Part shown: positions 62,520 to 64,000 of the stretch, piece after piece
How positions within the stretch are numbered: the first letter of the stretch is position 1
Layout: each line of letters opens with the position of its first letter
DNA from: Rosistilla carotiformis
GTDB taxonomy: Bacteria; Planctomycetota; Planctomycetia; Pirellulales; Pirellulaceae
NCBI RefSeq assembly: GCF_007753095.1
Contig: NZ_CP036348.1
Coordinates: forward strand, 1,550,001-1,614,000
Reading direction: 5' to 3'
Length of the DNA stretch: 64,000 nucleotides
Program-made: the position numbers and the translations under genes
The notes under the pieces: generated by a model
Told to the model about the DNA's origin: nothing
Databases searched by the model: none
The model's input: only the letters and a program-made list of their open reading frames with translations

Positions 62520-63833
62520 ATGTCATCGACCGTGAAAAACGCGTCGTCGGATAGCTTGATGAGTCGCCTGCCGGGTTCCCAGCCGCCGAAGACGCCAGCG
62601 GCTCCCGTGGCTGCCGCTTCTTCCAGACGCCTCGTCTCGCTGGACGCCTATCGCGGCTTCATCATGTTGCTGTTGGCCGCCAACGGTTTTGGGATCGCTC
62701 GCTTGGCATCGTTGCCCGAATCGGCACCGATCTGGAACATCTTGGACCGCGGCATCTGGACCAACCTCGGCTGGTACTTTCATCATCCCGAATGGATCAG
62801 CCAGTTCCATCGCTATGGCGTCTCGCCTTGGGATCTGATCCAACCCGCCTTCATGTTTATGGTCGGCGTCGCGATGCCCTTCTCGTTCGCTCGCCGCGAG
62901 AGTTCGGGGCAATCCGATTTTTCCCGCCACATGCATGCCTTGATCCGAGCGGTGGTGTTGGTCTTGTTAGGCGTCTTCTTGCAGTCGGCCAGCCGCGATG
63001 CGACGAACTGGACCTTCGTTAACGTGCTGTCGCAGATCGGCCTGGGCTACTTCTTTGTCTACCTGATGCTGCCGCTGCGATGGGGCTGGCAAGTCGTTGC
63101 GATCGGATTGATCCTGATCGGCTACGGGCTGTTCTTCAAAGTCTACGACCTTCCGGCGAACTACGATTTCGAAGCCGTCGCGGCGACGCCGGATACCGTC
63201 TTTCAGGGAGCTTGGAAGCCATGGTCCAAAAACGCCAACATCGCGCATCAAGTCGATCTGCGGTTACTCAACGCACTGCCTCGCGATGACGAGTTTCTAT
63301 TTAACCAAGGAGGCTACGTGACCCTGAACTTCATCCCATCGATGGCCACGATGCTGTTGGGAGTCTTGTGCGGCCGGCTGTTGATCGGGCCAACCTCGCC
63401 GTGGCGCAAGTTTGGCATCTTGTTGTTGATGGCCGCGGTCACCTATGGGCTGGGGATCGCAGCGGGCGAAACGATCTGCCCGATCGTCAAACGGATCTGG
63501 ACGCCGTCCTGGACTCTCTTCAGCGGCGGCTATGTGATCGCGATGCTCGCGCTGTTTTATCTGCTGTTCGATCTACTGCCACTGCGGAAGCTCGCCTTCC
63601 CGCTGGTTGTGATCGGCGTCAATTCGCTGCTGATGTATATGATGGGCCAGTTGATTCGCGGCTGGACCGCTGGCCGAGTCGAAGCCCACTTCGGCGGTCT
63701 GTTCGAACGTGTCCTGCCGGGCGCATTCGACAGTCAAATGTGGGGCGCGTTGGTCGCTCCCATCAGTGCAATGATCGTCTTCTGGCTGATCGCCTATTGG
63801 CTGTATCGTCAGCGGATCTTCTTAAGAGTCTAA
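62520..63833 (+). CDS. DUF5009/HGSNAT-like membrane acyltransferase
   Basis: A 437-residue protein with about 11 membrane helices. It begins with a soluble stretch, then R-L-V-S-L-D-A-Y-R-G-F-I-M (about 36-48), the family hallmark in which a conserved Asp-Arg pair lies at the first membrane helix. Related proteins acetylate amino sugars across a membrane (heparan-alpha-glucosaminide N-acetyltransferase catalytic domain). ATG 62520 is used; the 189-codon frame further upstream overlaps the neighbouring gene and is rejected. Divergent from the GT87-like gene. Inference: cell-envelope glycan acetylation. Confidence 0.85.
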   Translation: MSSTVKNASSDSLMSRLPGSQPPKTPAAPVAAASSRRLVSLDAYRGFIMLLLAANGFGIARLASLPESAPIWNILDRGIWTNLGWYFHHPEWISQFHRYGVSPWDLIQPAFMFMVGVAMPFSFARRESSGQSDFSRHMHALIRAVVLVLLGVFLQSASRDATNWTFVNVLSQIGLGYFFVYLMLPLRWGWQVVAIGLILIGYGLFFKVYDLPANYDFEAVAATPDTVFQGAWKPWSKNANIAHQVDLRLLNALPRDDEFLFNQGGYVTLNFIPSMATMLLGVLCGRLLIGPTSPWRKFGILLLMAAVTYGLGIAAGETICPIVKRIWTPSWTLFSGGYVIAMLALFYLLFDLLPLRKLAFPLVVIGVNSLLMYMMGQLIRGWTAGRVEAHFGGLFERVLPGAFDSQMWGALVAPISAMIVFWLIAYWLYRQRIFLRV

Positions 63834-63926
63834 GCGAATTGGCAATGTTATCTCCGCCTGCCTGCGGCCTGTTTGGTGACTCGTCGCCGTTGCGGCGGCG
63901 GGTGCTTCCAGCGGTGCGATACCGTT

Positions 63927-63998
63927 TTACGCGGTGGCGTTGGCGTCCGGCGACGCGGCGGCGCTTGGGTGTTGTTGGTCGATGTGCAGCAGTTCGCG
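63927..63998 (-). CDS. Possible C-terminus of a gene beyond the window end
   Basis: On the minus strand the frame from the window end reads R-E-L-L-H-I-D-Q-Q-H-P-S-A-A-A-S-P-D-A-N and stops at 63927-63929. Third codon positions are almost all G or C, as in the neighbouring genes. It is too short to identify, and it converges on the DUF5009 gene. Confidence 0.4.
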   Translation of the reverse strand, partial: RELLHIDQQHPSAAASPDANATA

Positions 63999-64000
63999 AT

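Noticed and set aside
1-64000. tRNA, rRNA, insertion sequences and prophage genes
   Set aside because: I looked for the T-loop consensus, transposase motifs and integrase motifs and saw none; a tRNA search program could still find a gene I missed.

Overview
The window looks like a chromosomal segment of a planctomycete, most likely of the Pirellulaceae (Rhodopirellula/Rosistilla-like). The reasons are the gene families present: a DUF1501 C-terminus, a DUF1559 protein with a prepilin-type leader, a PPC-domain exoprotein, two FGly sulfatases, a PAPS sulfotransferase, Tat-exported Gfo/Idh/MocA oxidoreductase, a TIGR02999-type ECF sigma factor next to N-terminally tagged Ser/Thr kinases, DUF1573 and DUF5009 proteins. 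Gene density is about 85-90 percent with short mixed-strand operons. I found no rRNA, tRNA, CRISPR array, transposase or phage gene.

Layout. 1-7.7 kb: DUF1501/PPC exoprotein pair, a lipoprotein and pseudopilin-like DUF1559 gene, a zinc-ribbon membrane protein and a giant coiled-coil membrane protein. 7.9-12.3 kb: sulfotransferase and two sulfatases, i.e. sulfated-polysaccharide metabolism. 12.3-22.1 kb: DAHP synthase, an alanine-rich lipoprotein, an ABC exporter pair, a Tat-exported oxidoreductase and a membrane-anchored PpiD/SurA-like protein carrying a 15-copy DEKPA repeat. 22.1-23.4 kb: about 1.3 kb with no convincing gene but many hairpins and a possible pseudoknot. 23.4-26.8 kb: the most unusual gene of the window, a single 1107-residue polypeptide joining 2-oxoacid dehydrogenase E1-alpha, E1-beta, a lipoyl domain and a beta-ketoacyl synthase III.

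27.3-37.5 kb: glycosyltransferases, a sugar-acid dehydratase, a SMUG1-type uracil-DNA glycosylase with a linked unknown gene, then a cell-surface polysaccharide set (WecG-type transferase, GT4, Wzx-like flippase, polyprenyl-phosphate sugar transferase). 37.7-41.3 kb: pyrimidine salvage (thymidine phosphorylase plus cytidine deaminase, overlapping by 4 bases) divergent from a pyruvate-decarboxylase-like enzyme. 41.6-48.3 kb: DUF2780, sugar isomerase-like protein, glycine-rich RRM protein, a CehA-like protein with a broken metal site, CbpA-type DnaJ overlapping rnpA, yidD and a second Gfo/Idh/MocA oxidoreductase.

48.8-56.5 kb is a signalling island: ECF sigma factor, two tandem paralogous receptor Ser/Thr kinases whose upstream leaders are also conserved, and a sigma-54-dependent NtrC-type response regulator. 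56.5-64 kb: Nramp-like transporter without the usual metal-site motifs, a crotonase-fold protein, DUF1573 exoprotein, pdxH with a GT87-type membrane glycosyltransferase, and a DUF5009 acetyltransferase-like membrane protein. All functions are by-eye recognition of motifs; no database search was run.
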